A stretch of DNA of 64,000 nt from Gammaproteobacteria bacterium (lineage in GTDB: Bacteria; Pseudomonadota; Gammaproteobacteria; Steroidobacterales; JABDKV01). Where the stretch lies: contig JAOTXU010000013.1 in NCBI GenBank assembly GCA_029862165.1, positions 1-64,000 on the forward strand, read 5' to 3'. The notes below the pieces were generated by a model. That model ran no database searches and was not told where the DNA came from. It was given only the letters and a program-made list of their open reading frames with translations. How positions within the stretch are numbered: position 1 is the stretch's first letter; every line of letters starts with the position of its first letter. Shown here in pieces: positions 24,960-33,908 of this stretch. The translations under genes were made by a program, and so were the position numbers.

Positions 24960-25802
24960 CTATCGGGCAGTGTAGCCCCGACCTCGACGTGGCGTTGTGA
25001 CGGTTCCTGCGTCGCTGCGAAAACGCACGGGAATAGATTGAGTGGCACCCCAACTGGCTGCGCGATAAACACCAAAATGCAGGTGAGGCATGGTCGTATG
25101 CCCGGTGTTTCCGGACAACGCGATCAACTGTCCCTGCTCAATCTGATCGCCTTCTGCCACCAGCGCTCCGTCTTTTTTCAGATGGTAGTACTCGCCGGTT
25201 GTGCCATCTTCATGCAGTATCACCATAAAGTTTGCATGTTCACCACAGCCATCTTGCCAGCAACCTTTGTCGTGCCGTTCTACCACTCGCGCGACTTCAC
25301 CCGCCCGCGCGGCATGCACCGGTGTGCCAACTGGCATATTGAAGTCGACGGTATAGCGCTCCAGACCAGTGTGGCTGAATCGTGAGCCATAGCCCTGGAG
25401 CACGCCATAGCGCTTGCCGGTCTCGTATGGAAATCGATAGACAATTGAATCGTCATGGATTGCATCGTGACTACCCACGGTCCAATCAAAATTGTAACGA
25501 TACCAAGTGCTGCGGTTTTCGCTATGCTTATCCATCCGGGTCACGACTACCGTTTGCTTGGCTGGAACGGTAACCGTAACTGGATTCGCGCCAACCGCAC
25601 GCAGATTTCGCGCGCGCACCCGCAGACTGACAGTGACTGGAAAATCACGAAGGTTTTCGGCCAGAAAGTCCGCGCTGCCGTCGCTGTGATCGATGGGTCG
25701 CAGGCAGATCCAGTTCAGTGAGCAAAAATCGGCACTCGCGGACGTCGAGCAGAACATGAGCATGGCACAGGCCATTATTTTCAGGTATTTTTTGGCCACC
25801 AC
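24960..25802 (-). CDS. Exported M23-family (LytM-type) metallopeptidase
   Basis: 280 residues from a GTG at 25802 with AGGAG 11 nt upstream; an ATG at 25775 is an alternative. A signal peptide (KKYLKIMACAMLMFCSTSASA, then DFC) leads to the periplasm. The N-terminal part is a beta-rich region; the C-terminal M23 domain has HTGLERYTVDFNMPVGTPVHA and MPHLHFGVY, the conserved H...D and HxH zinc ligands. It should cut peptidoglycan peptide crosslinks or related peptides. No coiled coil, so it is not the EnvC type. Confidence 0.85.
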   Translation of the reverse strand: MVAKKYLKIMACAMLMFCSTSASADFCSLNWICLRPIDHSDGSADFLAENLRDFPVTVSLRVRARNLRAVGANPVTVTVPAKQTVVVTRMDKHSENRSTWYRYNFDWTVGSHDAIHDDSIVYRFPYETGKRYGVLQGYGSRFSHTGLERYTVDFNMPVGTPVHAARAGEVARVVERHDKGCWQDGCGEHANFMVILHEDGTTGEYYHLKKDGALVAEGDQIEQGQLIALSGNTGHTTMPHLHFGVYRAASWGATQSIPVRFRSDAGTVTTPRRGRGYTAR

Positions 25803-25900
25803 GGCTTTTTCGACTCCTGTTACGGGCCTACAGTTCCCTGACCCGTGCAAATTCAGGTCAAGCCATTTTAAAACCGGCCCGCGCCATAGTGGTCTGTCTC

Positions 25901-27946
25901 CTAGAAGCGCGCCTCGACCGTTATACCAATGTCCCGCCCCGGTGCATCAATACCAGAGCCGTGCTCGCGGTAGCGCTGGTCCAGAAGGTTGCCTAACCGA
26001 AACTTCAGGTTGAGAAAGTCGCTAATTCTCCAACCGGCGGCGATATTGAACGTGGCCCACCCGGCTGTGCCCAGCGGATTGATTCGCGGGTCATCGACAT
26101 CTCGATCACTAAGCCGGTCCTGCCTTGACGCAAAAGTTGTGTAGCCTTCGATCCAGCGACCGGACCCGCTGCTATAAAGAACACTGATACGACCGTTTAA
26201 CGGGGGTATTCGATCAGCGGGTTGCGTCCCACCATCGGTCTCATCGCCACGGGTATAGTTGACGACGCCTGAGAATTCGAAGCGGTCATCGGTCGATCGC
26301 AGACGGGCGCCAGCTTCAAAGCCCCATAAATCAACGGTCGCGGCGTTGCGTGATTGCACAATTGTTCGACCGGTTGCATCGAGGTCCCCGGTGAGCTCCG
26401 AAGTAATCTTGTCGCGGTAGTTTGCGTTCCATGCGATTACCTCGCCAATGAACCGGGCGCCGGCGAATTTGAGACCCAAATCCGCCGTGATGACTTCTTC
26501 GGGCTCCAACCCGCCGTTTGCAATATTGAAGCGATTGCCCGGCCGCGGCCCAAGGGTACCAAGATCAAATATATTCGGTGCGCGGAAGCCGCGCCCCACA
26601 TTGGCCACGAGTTTCAATCCCGGTGTGATGCCATACAGTGCACCGATATTCGCGGTCAAGTCATTTACCTTGACTCGCGCGCCAATAGCACGATCCGCCA
26701 TCGGCAAGTCTACATCAACGTATGTATACCGGGCTCCGGCATCCAGGGTCAGTCGCCGACCGGCACTAATCTGGTCGTGCAGATATAACGCAAGGCTGTC
26801 CATGGTAGAGCCGTCGGGAAAGCGGCTAAGAACGGTCATTGAGTCGCCTGTCACAGTATCGGTGGCGATCCGACTACTGCTGACTTCGTCGAAATAGGCC
26901 TCCAGTCCATAGGTGAGGTGGTTAACAGCGGAAGCGACACTGCGTAGTTGTACAGTTAAACCGAATAATTCGCTTTTGTTGCGTTCAGTTCTTAACGATG
27001 TGCTGGCTGAATCGCGGGTGCGCCGATCATCGCGAATGAGCTGATATCCTGCATGCAGCTCCAGATCGTCAATATATTGATTGACGTTGCGCCATTGATA
27101 ACGCGTATGCGCAAAAATCCGATCATTAGGCTCGAAGCTGAATACAGCAGATGCGGGCTCTACCTGTCCAAAGCCGGCAACCAGTTCATCGTGCCGCGGT
27201 GTCCCAGGCTGCCGCAGGTATTGCACATCAAATAACCATTCTTGATCTTCACGTGGCAACACACGAACAACACCACGAACTGCCCGCGATGTAAACGCGG
27301 AGTCTGTTAATTCCGTATTGTCACCGGCCTCGCGGTCACCCACATCCTGATACGTTGCGGCCACTGCATAGCCAAGTGCTGCACCACTTTGACTAAGGTT
27401 CAGATGGGCCAGAGCGGCCTCGTCGGCGGATCCGTAGTCCAAAACCAGACGTCCCGCGAATGCACGGGTCACGCCGACCTCTGGTATCTGACTGACCAGC
27501 TGCACAACACCGCCCATTGCATCGGCGCCATACAGGGTGGGCGAAGGGCCACGGACAACTTCGAGTCGGGATAGCATTCGGGCGTCAATCAGTGCCAGGT
27601 ACTGATTTGGCGCGTTGCGGAAAAGCGCATTATTCAAACGCATGCCGTCCACCAGATGCAGCACTTCCGAACCCTTGAGTCCGCGAATAATCGGTGTGCC
27701 CTGTCCCGGCGTGGTTTGCTGCACAAAAGCGCCAGTCACGCCACGCAGCAGGTCTGCAGCGACGGCCGGCGCCTGGCGTTGTATATCCTGGGAATTCACG
27801 ACTGACACACCGGCCGAGACATCGCTGGTTGATTGTTCCGTGCGACCGGCCGTGACCTGCACTTCCTCAAGGCGGGCCGGATCCTGGTCGGCCGCCGCCG
27901 CTGACCAAAGCAAAAAAGCCATCGCTGCAGGAAACCGTCGATCCAT
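25901..27946 (-). CDS. TonB-dependent outer-membrane receptor
   Basis: 681 residues, signal peptide (MDRRFPAAMAFLLWSAAAA), then a TonB-box region (LEEVQVTAG), a plug domain (PIIRGLKGSEVLHLVDGMRL, SRLEVVRGPSPTLYGADAMG) and a 22-strand barrel ending in a C-terminal Phe (DIGITVEARF). The plug with RLNNALFRNAPNQYLALID resembles hemin/siderophore-type receptors, but the ligand cannot be assigned. There is no cobalamin riboswitch or clear Fur box in the short upstream gap. Confidence 0.88.
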   Translation of the reverse strand: MDRRFPAAMAFLLWSAAAADQDPARLEEVQVTAGRTEQSTSDVSAGVSVVNSQDIQRQAPAVAADLLRGVTGAFVQQTTPGQGTPIIRGLKGSEVLHLVDGMRLNNALFRNAPNQYLALIDARMLSRLEVVRGPSPTLYGADAMGGVVQLVSQIPEVGVTRAFAGRLVLDYGSADEAALAHLNLSQSGAALGYAVAATYQDVGDREAGDNTELTDSAFTSRAVRGVVRVLPREDQEWLFDVQYLRQPGTPRHDELVAGFGQVEPASAVFSFEPNDRIFAHTRYQWRNVNQYIDDLELHAGYQLIRDDRRTRDSASTSLRTERNKSELFGLTVQLRSVASAVNHLTYGLEAYFDEVSSSRIATDTVTGDSMTVLSRFPDGSTMDSLALYLHDQISAGRRLTLDAGARYTYVDVDLPMADRAIGARVKVNDLTANIGALYGITPGLKLVANVGRGFRAPNIFDLGTLGPRPGNRFNIANGGLEPEEVITADLGLKFAGARFIGEVIAWNANYRDKITSELTGDLDATGRTIVQSRNAATVDLWGFEAGARLRSTDDRFEFSGVVNYTRGDETDGGTQPADRIPPLNGRISVLYSSGSGRWIEGYTTFASRQDRLSDRDVDDPRINPLGTAGWATFNIAAGWRISDFLNLKFRLGNLLDQRYREHGSGIDAPGRDIGITVEARF

Positions 27947-28039
27947 TCAAAACTACGTCGTCTGACTGCTCATAGAGCGAGCAGCGAATCATATACGAAT
28001 CGAGAGAGGATCTGTGCGACCAGAATCGCGATGATTGGT

Positions 28040-28234
28040 CTAGTGCAGTCGCGAGAAATGATAGACGCGAACGTCTTCAGCGGCCACATCGAGATCTTCC
28101 GCAAGTAATTCAGCAACGTCATCAAAGTTCATGGCGTGCATAGAGGGATGGACCTCAACGACACCACCCAGTTCCCGGCATCCGTTAGATGAGCCGTTCT
28201 GCAAAATAAAGCAGGCATAGAACTTCGTGGTCAT
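28040..28234 (-). CDS. Small cytoplasmic protein, unknown function
   Basis: 64 residues with a good ribosome site (AAGGTGAACC) before the ATG. It contains two cysteines, a central ELGGVVEVHPSMHAMNFDDV and an acidic helix (VAELLAEDLDVAAEDV). Lies between the TonB receptor (93 bp downstream) and the candidate small RNA. No family recognised. The ribosome site and regular composition support a real gene. Confidence 0.6.
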   Translation of the reverse strand: MTTKFYACFILQNGSSNGCRELGGVVEVHPSMHAMNFDDVAELLAEDLDVAAEDVRVYHFSRLH

Positions 28235-28387
28235 TGGTTCACCTTACTGAAGGAACACTGGCAGTGCTGTGAGACAACCCACAATTTCCGCCCCTCCGTC
28301 GTGACTGTCGGTTTTCTTTACATATTCACGCTTCATGATTTCAATCAGTCCACTTAACTTATTGTTTTTTTTGGTTATCCTGCAAAT

Positions 28388-28403
28388 TGGCAGGGTTCTT
28401 GCT
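28388..28403 (+). promoter_or_regulatory. Sigma-54-type promoter of a candidate small RNA
   Basis: TGGCAGGGTTCTTGCT matches the -24/-12 consensus TGGCAYRNNNNTTGCW at all but one position, with correct spacing between the GG and GC elements. Predicted start is about 28413-28414. No clear activator site is visible upstream. Confidence 0.5.
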
Positions 28404-28413
28404 TCATGTTGTA

Positions 28414-28556
28414 GGCGTATGTCTGATCGTTGCTGGGGTTGGGTCTTTTGATCGATAAAAACAGCACGGACTATTCGCGACACAAACAATAATTAGCGGC
28501 AACAACAACTCGACAACAATAACAATTTACAAGCCCCGCCACGGCGGGGCTTTTTA
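28414..28556 (+). ncRNA. Candidate sigma-54-dependent A-rich small RNA (CrcZ-like features)
   Basis: The predicted transcript of about 143 nt starts at a sigma-54 promoter and ends in a strong terminator, with no forward gene that could use that terminator. The 3' half carries A-rich motifs of the AAnAAnAA type at 28485-28492, 28501-28508 and 28515-28525. Such motifs are bound by Hfq (with Crc in Pseudomonas), and CrcZ/CrcY are sigma-54-dependent RNAs with several of them. No cbrAB genes are next to it, so homology is not shown, only similar design. Known: the CrcZ facts. Inferred: that this unit is transcribed. Confidence 0.45.
28531..28556 (+). terminator. Strong forward Rho-independent terminator
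   Basis: GCCCCGCC-ac-GGCGGGGC followed by TTTTTATT on the plus strand. No plus-strand gene lies upstream within several kb; on the minus strand the U-tract is poor. This orientation implies an unannotated forward transcript. The convergent GGDEF-EAL gene ends at 28584. Confidence 0.85.
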
Positions 28557-28583
28557 TTGTCTGATCCGGACTCGTGGCTTTGG

Positions 28584-30767
28584 CTAGAGGCCACTGACCA
28601 TGAGCTGTGGCGTCAGATCGCACATCAGTTCGATCATCGGCCGAGGTCTTTCGATGCCGAAGCCCTGACCAAATGTCACACCGAGGGTTACGAGGCATTG
28701 TCGAACCTCGTCATTCTCAACGAACTCGGCAATCGTCTCCAACCCCATGACATGACCGATCTGGGTAATCGCCGCGACCATCGACTCAGACACCGGGTCG
28801 TCGGCAATTTCTTTCACAAATGCGCCATCGATCTTGAGGTAATCGACGGGCAGAGTCTTCAGGTAGGCAAACGAACTCAGACCAGTTCCGAAATCGTCCA
28901 ACGCGAATTTGAAACCATGTTCCTTTAGTGCCTGCACAAAACGACGAGCCTTCTCCAGATCCGCTACTGCGGCAGTTTCAGTAATCTCGAAACAGATGTT
29001 TTCTGGTAGTACATCGGCTTGCGCAACTTCCCTTTTCACAAACTCCAGGAAAGCACCATCACCTATCGACTGACCCGACAGATTGATCGCCCAGACATTG
29101 GCTGCCCGCACTCGCCGCGGCAGGTTCGCAGCAAGCATCTTCAATGTATTGCGTACCACCCAACGATCGATAGCCGGCATGAGATTGTAACGCTCAGCTG
29201 CAGGCAGGAATTCACTGGGATCGAGTATTTGGCCATGCTCGTTGCGCAGACGAAGCAATATTTCAGTATGCGGCGTACCGTTTTGATCTTGTAGTGGCTC
29301 GATGGTCTGACTGTAGAGCAGAAAACGATCTTCACGCAGAGCATTGTGTAAATGACCGATCCATTCCGCTGCCTCGCGCCGGCGCATCAGCATTTTGCTG
29401 TCACGCTCATAAACCTCTACGCGATTGCGACCATTGTCTTTGGCAACGTTGCAAGCAACTTCCGCGGCACCAACAACCCCCACGATACTTTCAGACTCCG
29501 GAGCCATTCCTGCCACACCGATGCTTACACTGACGTCAAAACGGCGTTTGTCCCACGTAAAACCAGCCTTGTTTACGGATTCACGGATTCTCTCAGCGAT
29601 CTCTTGTCCACGCTCACGCGAGCAATCCGCCATCAGCACGCCAAACTGGTCGCCACCAAGTCGTGCCACGATATCGCCGTCGCCAAGATGCTCACGAATC
29701 TGAGCAGCAACTCGACGGATTAACTCGTCGCCCGCATGATGACTACAGCTATCGTTGACTACATGGACGCGATCGAGATTGATGTGCAGCACACAATGTC
29801 CTATGCGTTTGTAACGTACTACATAAAGTGCTGTTTCCAGGTGATACTCAAACCCGTGTCGCGTCATCATGCCAGTAAGCGAATCGTAATTGACCTGAAT
29901 TATTCTTGCGGCCTTGCGCGACATTACGCGGAGCAGCTTTGCATCACTCGCCCTGAAGTCAGGGGAGTCAGGATCGTTGGCGATCATTAGCATACCGATG
30001 ACCGCTCCGTTCTCGTCGAACATCGGATCGGCGATCAGTTTGCATTTCAGCTTTGGCAAGCGTGGTGATCCCGTGTCAGTAGCGGGATCGTTAAGTATCA
30101 CTGCTTCTTTCATGAACACGACGCGTTCATACAGATCGGTAGTAGCAACCTCGAGTATCCGCTCTGCATCCGCCATTGGCACGGCGTTGTTGCCCTGCGA
30201 TGTCGTCACATTCCTGTCAGTCATGACTAATGCGACCAAGCCCGTGTCGAGGAAGCGCCCCGTGTTTTGAACCAGTTTGCGTAAAGCGTCCTGACCCTCG
30301 TCAAAGTACTTAACGTTGTCTTCGGTGATGTAAATAAGATTGAGTTCTTCGTAGCGCTCGCTTAGCTCAGCGGCCATGGAATCAAGCTCATTGAGAAATT
30401 CACTTTCACTGGACAAGCAATCGGCAACAATGCTCATGCTGTCCCCGATTTTTGAGTCATCGGTCGCGTCGGCGGGCATAAGAACGAGCAGTACACCGGC
30501 AGCCGGATCGGTCCCGTTGACTCGTAGCGTGTGTGCGAAACCAGCCTCGCCTACTGCGCGACACACCATAGTCGTAGCCGTCTCGGGCCATCCTTCCCGG
30601 TTTTCGTTGAGCACGGTGATCGCCCGGGCACACTTGCTCAAATCGGAGCAACTACTGCTCCAGCGGCGCAAGCCGACAGAGTCACAAACGGCAAACCCGA
30701 TTGCGTCCGGCATGAGCCGGCGCATCAGAGGTGCATAACGATCGAGATCGAGGTCCCTGAATTCCAT
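28584..30767 (-). CDS. GAF-GGDEF-EAL c-di-GMP phosphodiesterase-type protein
   Basis: 727 residues. N-terminal sensor region with a GAF-like domain (about 160-290), GGDEF domain (about 300-460) and EAL domain (about 470-720). The GGDEF site reads RLGGDQF and the I-site Arg is absent (GDGD before IVARL), so cyclase activity is doubtful. The EAL domain begins TEILLRL and keeps NLS, FEITETA, LDDFGTGLSSF, YLKIDGAFV and ETIAEFVEN, so phosphodiesterase activity is likely. It starts 2 bp after the stop of a pseudo-receiver gene, so the two are co-translated and may share a signal. Confidence 0.88.
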   Translation of the reverse strand: MEFRDLDLDRYAPLMRRLMPDAIGFAVCDSVGLRRWSSSCSDLSKCARAITVLNENREGWPETATTMVCRAVGEAGFAHTLRVNGTDPAAGVLLVLMPADATDDSKIGDSMSIVADCLSSESEFLNELDSMAAELSERYEELNLIYITEDNVKYFDEGQDALRKLVQNTGRFLDTGLVALVMTDRNVTTSQGNNAVPMADAERILEVATTDLYERVVFMKEAVILNDPATDTGSPRLPKLKCKLIADPMFDENGAVIGMLMIANDPDSPDFRASDAKLLRVMSRKAARIIQVNYDSLTGMMTRHGFEYHLETALYVVRYKRIGHCVLHINLDRVHVVNDSCSHHAGDELIRRVAAQIREHLGDGDIVARLGGDQFGVLMADCSRERGQEIAERIRESVNKAGFTWDKRRFDVSVSIGVAGMAPESESIVGVVGAAEVACNVAKDNGRNRVEVYERDSKMLMRRREAAEWIGHLHNALREDRFLLYSQTIEPLQDQNGTPHTEILLRLRNEHGQILDPSEFLPAAERYNLMPAIDRWVVRNTLKMLAANLPRRVRAANVWAINLSGQSIGDGAFLEFVKREVAQADVLPENICFEITETAAVADLEKARRFVQALKEHGFKFALDDFGTGLSSFAYLKTLPVDYLKIDGAFVKEIADDPVSESMVAAITQIGHVMGLETIAEFVENDEVRQCLVTLGVTFGQGFGIERPRPMIELMCDLTPQLMVSGL

Positions 30768-30769
30768 TA

Positions 30770-31177
30770 TTAGCGTATGTGCTCCTCGCCTACGAGCGTA
30801 TCAGCCATTGAGTCTGCGGAGAAAAAGTTGTCGAGCTGGGCGAGTAACGTCCGAATGCTTACAGGTTTGTCCAATACCACGACACGATCAATGTTTTGTG
30901 CTTCGCGTCGCGTAGCCTCTTCGGCACGACCGGTCATGATGATCGTGGGCAGGTCCCGATGCGGAAGATCACGACGTACGCGGCGGCAAAGTTCGACGCC
31001 GCTGATACCAGGAAGCGCTGCGGCGGTAATCAGTGCATCGGGGACCTCCTCCGTCAACATGTCCCACGCAGCGTTGCCATCAGTAGTGGTCTTTACCCGG
31101 TAACCTGAGCGGACCAAAGCTAGGCGCAACATCCGGGCCAGGTACTGCTCGACTTCGGCTACAATTACTCGCTTCAT
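30770..31177 (-). CDS. Single-domain pseudo-receiver (phospho-Asp missing)
   Basis: 135 residues with a full CheY-like fold: helix 1, ALPGISGVELCRRVRR, PTIIMTGRA and VVLDKPV (the conserved Thr and Lys). The phosphoacceptor position is Ala52 (DALITAAALPG where families have D at the sixth position), and the acidic pair near the N-terminus is reduced to AEVE. It therefore cannot be phosphorylated in the usual way and probably works as a binding or adaptor module. Directly upstream of the GGDEF-EAL gene with a 2-bp gap. Confidence 0.85.
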   Translation of the reverse strand: MKRVIVAEVEQYLARMLRLALVRSGYRVKTTTDGNAAWDMLTEEVPDALITAAALPGISGVELCRRVRRDLPHRDLPTIIMTGRAEEATRREAQNIDRVVVLDKPVSIRTLLAQLDNFFSADSMADTLVGEEHIR

Positions 31178-31282
31178 AAACCACGGTTCCTTGCTATACG
31201 CAGGGGCACGAGTTTGGCATCAAACTGGGTAGTTGCGCCGTGATCAGTTTCTCAATGAAGCACTTACGGGCGCGGGCTTATG

Positions 31283-32866
31283 TTACACCGACTGAGAAAA
31301 ATACCGATGCAAGAATTCATCAAAAGAAATTGTGTCTGCTGTTTCGATTTCTTCTTGTCGACGTATTGATTCTCGAACCATTATTGTCAACTGATTTCGA
31401 CGCCCTTCATTAATATCGGCCAGTGCGCTGAAATAAGCCCGATGTGAAGATGATGTACGAAGCGCAAAGTCGTAGAAAGACTCGCTTTCCTCGCGCATTC
31501 CCCGCAACACCTGCGCCGATGGCGTTAACTCAGGATCACGTATGGCATCGATTTGCTGCAACAATGCGGTGGTGTAGGGGCAATGCTCGTCATTAGCATC
31601 CAGCAACGCTGCTACTTGTCTCATTTCTTCACAGAGCTCCATCGCCCAATCGGTCAACAACCTCGATCCGTCACTGTGCTGTAGCTTGAGGCCGATCTGG
31701 CGACCATTGCGGGCAACCGAAAGTTGATTGTGATCAATTTGTGTTTGCTCATCGTCATCTATCGGCGGACTGTGATGCAGCACGCAAAATACCAGCAGCG
31801 TTTCCAGGAAACGAAGCTCGTTCTGATTGATACCGACTGGGTCAAACGGGTTCACATCGAGAGCACGTACCTCGACATACTCGATGCCGCCGCGAATCAG
31901 GGCGTGGCTGGGCTTCTCGCCGCTGCGAGCAACGCGCTTGGGTCGAATCAGGCTGTAGTACTCGTTCTCGATTTGTAGAATATTGGTATTTAGCTGGCGG
32001 TAACGGCCATCGACAATCAACCCTATTTCCTCGTAGGCCGGATGGGGAGTTTCTGTCGCACGGGTCAGACCCTCGATATATTCATCCAGATCATTAATCG
32101 TAATGCGCAGACTGGATTGCGCTTTATTCTTGTATCCGACGTCGCTCATACGCAGCGATGTTGCTGTCTCACCGAACAGAGTACCGTCGAATTCTTCAAG
32201 ACTGGACTCACGTCCTCCAAGAAAACTGCTACACATCGCCGGTGAGGCGCCGAACAGATACAAGGCAAGCCAGCCAAACCGGCGAAAATTTCTTAGTAGA
32301 CCGAGATACTCTGCGGATACCGCCGATGAATCTTGCCCTGACCAGTCTTCTGCGGCGCCTAGCTCGCACCAAAAACGTTCGCCCAGCGAAAAATTGAAGT
32401 GCACACCGGCAATAGCCTGCATAAGCCGGCCATAACGGTAGCCGAGACCACGACGATAAACCGTCTTCATCGTCCCGACATTTGACGACCCGTACTTCGC
32501 TATCGGTATGTCTTTGTCGTTGCTAACCAAGCAGGGCATGCTGGTGGCCCAAAGCATTTCATCACCAATCTGCTCGTAAACAAACTGATGCAGATCCACC
32601 AGGCATTGCAGCGCACTCCATGTCTCGTGCACCGGCGGTGTGACCAGTTCTAGCAAGGCCTCCGAATAGTCGGTAGTAATCAAGGGGTGGGTCAGCGCCG
32701 AACCCAAGGATTCAGGGTGAGGCGTCAAGGCCAGACGACCCTCGCCCGTCACCCGCAGGCTTTCTTTCTCGATACCCAACTGCCTGCCCGACAGGGCACC
32801 TGCATTCAACCGGCTCAGGCGCTGCTGCACCTGTCTGTAATCTGTTTGCTTCATAGGGGCCGCCAC
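31283..32866 (-). CDS. gshA: Glutamate-cysteine ligase
   Basis: 527 residues, gamma-proteobacterial GshA type (E. coli is 518). Motifs include LGIEKESLRVTG, HPLITTDYSEALLELVTPP, FNFSLG, and a C-terminal region RSSSHRAYFSALADINEGRR. It makes gamma-glutamylcysteine, the first step of glutathione synthesis. Start is GTG at 32866 with GGAG 4 nt upstream, or ATG at 32854. Transcribed alone; the divergent gene is a GGDEF protein. Confidence 0.92.
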   Translation of the reverse strand: MAAPMKQTDYRQVQQRLSRLNAGALSGRQLGIEKESLRVTGEGRLALTPHPESLGSALTHPLITTDYSEALLELVTPPVHETWSALQCLVDLHQFVYEQIGDEMLWATSMPCLVSNDKDIPIAKYGSSNVGTMKTVYRRGLGYRYGRLMQAIAGVHFNFSLGERFWCELGAAEDWSGQDSSAVSAEYLGLLRNFRRFGWLALYLFGASPAMCSSFLGGRESSLEEFDGTLFGETATSLRMSDVGYKNKAQSSLRITINDLDEYIEGLTRATETPHPAYEEIGLIVDGRYRQLNTNILQIENEYYSLIRPKRVARSGEKPSHALIRGGIEYVEVRALDVNPFDPVGINQNELRFLETLLVFCVLHHSPPIDDDEQTQIDHNQLSVARNGRQIGLKLQHSDGSRLLTDWAMELCEEMRQVAALLDANDEHCPYTTALLQQIDAIRDPELTPSAQVLRGMREESESFYDFALRTSSSHRAYFSALADINEGRRNQLTIMVRESIRRQEEIETADTISFDEFLHRYFSQSV

Positions 32867-32989
32867 TATCTCCGATCCCGATGACCGGACGCAAGTGTTG
32901 AGGGGGCCCGAAACCTTGAACCAGGTCTCTGTCCGGCCTTGCTCATTACGTTAGTCTGGCCGTCATCTACATCACGAGGAAGTCGGAAA

Positions 32990-33898
32990 ATGCGTCTCAG
33001 AGGCCTGATCGCACTCATGCTTATTTGCAGCACATCCGGTGCTCATGCACAGGACTTGATTGGCGCGCTGACAAATATTGGCGACGCCCGCTCGTGGGCA
33101 ACTGTCAGCGTCCTGCTGGGACTAGTACTCGCAGTGACATTATCGACACTCATCGGGGTACGACGTGGGCACAAAGCGATGGATGAAAAATTCCTTGAGT
33201 TAGAACGTGAGCTGTCCCGAAATCAAAAAACTGTGATGATCCTCAAAGACGCTCACGAAGAACTGGAGGTCCGTGTTCGCGATCGGACGGCCGACCTGGA
33301 GATGTCGTATAGGAAACTTGACGACGTTCGCGATTCCCTTAAGGCTGCCAACGATCGCCTCACGTCACTCGCTCGCATCGACGAGTTAACAGGAATCGCG
33401 AATCGCATGCAGTTTGACGAGACTTTGGACATCGAAATCAAACGAAATATTCGTGCCCAGCGACCGGTTTCCCTGATACTTGCCGAACTGGATTTCTTTG
33501 AACCCTACTGTCGCAGTTACGGACGCAAACGAGGCGAACAGGCATTAAAGAAAGTCGCCACTGCCGTCAGCCGCACGTTCAAGAGAGCGCCCGACGTGGT
33601 GGCCCGCTACGACGATCAGAGTTTTGCCATCATTTTGCCGGCCACCGAAGTACGCGATGCCATGCGCTTCGCAGAACGTATGCGCCAGGTTGTATATCAG
33701 CTTTGCATTCCGAATAGTGAATCGGCGGTTGCCGACCGTCTAACCGTCAGCGTAGGAATCGCGACGATGCAGCCTGACAAGTTATACAAAGCTAAAGATC
33801 TGATCGCCGCCTCTGGTCGAGCGATGGAGGTCGCCCAACAAAATAGTAACACCGTGGAATTCGACGCCATTCGCTCCGAACCTGCCGTCGAAGCCTGA
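32990..33898 (+). CDS. Degenerate GGDEF protein with intact c-di-GMP I-site
   Basis: 302 residues from the ATG at 32990 (AGGAAGTCGG upstream). Signal peptide (cleaved near AHA-QDL), one membrane helix (about 38-60), a coiled coil, and a GGDEF domain. The catalytic motif is DDQSF instead of GGDEF (ARYDDQSFAI), so cyclase activity should be lost. The I-site RxxD (RAPD) sits exactly five residues before it, which is the c-di-GMP-binding spacing. The protein is therefore more likely a c-di-GMP receptor than an enzyme. Divergent from gshA. Confidence 0.8.
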   Translation: MRLRGLIALMLICSTSGAHAQDLIGALTNIGDARSWATVSVLLGLVLAVTLSTLIGVRRGHKAMDEKFLELERELSRNQKTVMILKDAHEELEVRVRDRTADLEMSYRKLDDVRDSLKAANDRLTSLARIDELTGIANRMQFDETLDIEIKRNIRAQRPVSLILAELDFFEPYCRSYGRKRGEQALKKVATAVSRTFKRAPDVVARYDDQSFAIILPATEVRDAMRFAERMRQVVYQLCIPNSESAVADRLTVSVGIATMQPDKLYKAKDLIAASGRAMEVAQQNSNTVEFDAIRSEPAVEA

Positions 33899-33908
33899 TT
33901 AAAAAGCC

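Larger units (their letters stand above)
28235..28583. other. Non-coding region holding a candidate sRNA unit
   Basis: A 349-bp stretch without a convincing gene. It contains a sigma-54-type promoter (28388-28403), an A-rich putative small RNA and a strong forward terminator (28531-28556). A reverse open frame of 81 codons here lacks a ribosome site and normal composition and I do not regard it as coding. Confidence 0.6.

Noticed and set aside
27947-28040. Possible cobalamin riboswitch upstream of the TonB receptor
   Set aside because: The gap is too short and has none of the conserved B12-box segments.
28244-28489. 81-codon minus-strand open frame in the TonB receptor/GGDEF-EAL gap
   Set aside because: No ribosome site, odd composition, and it lies antisense to the candidate small RNA with its sigma-54 promoter; treated as non-coding.
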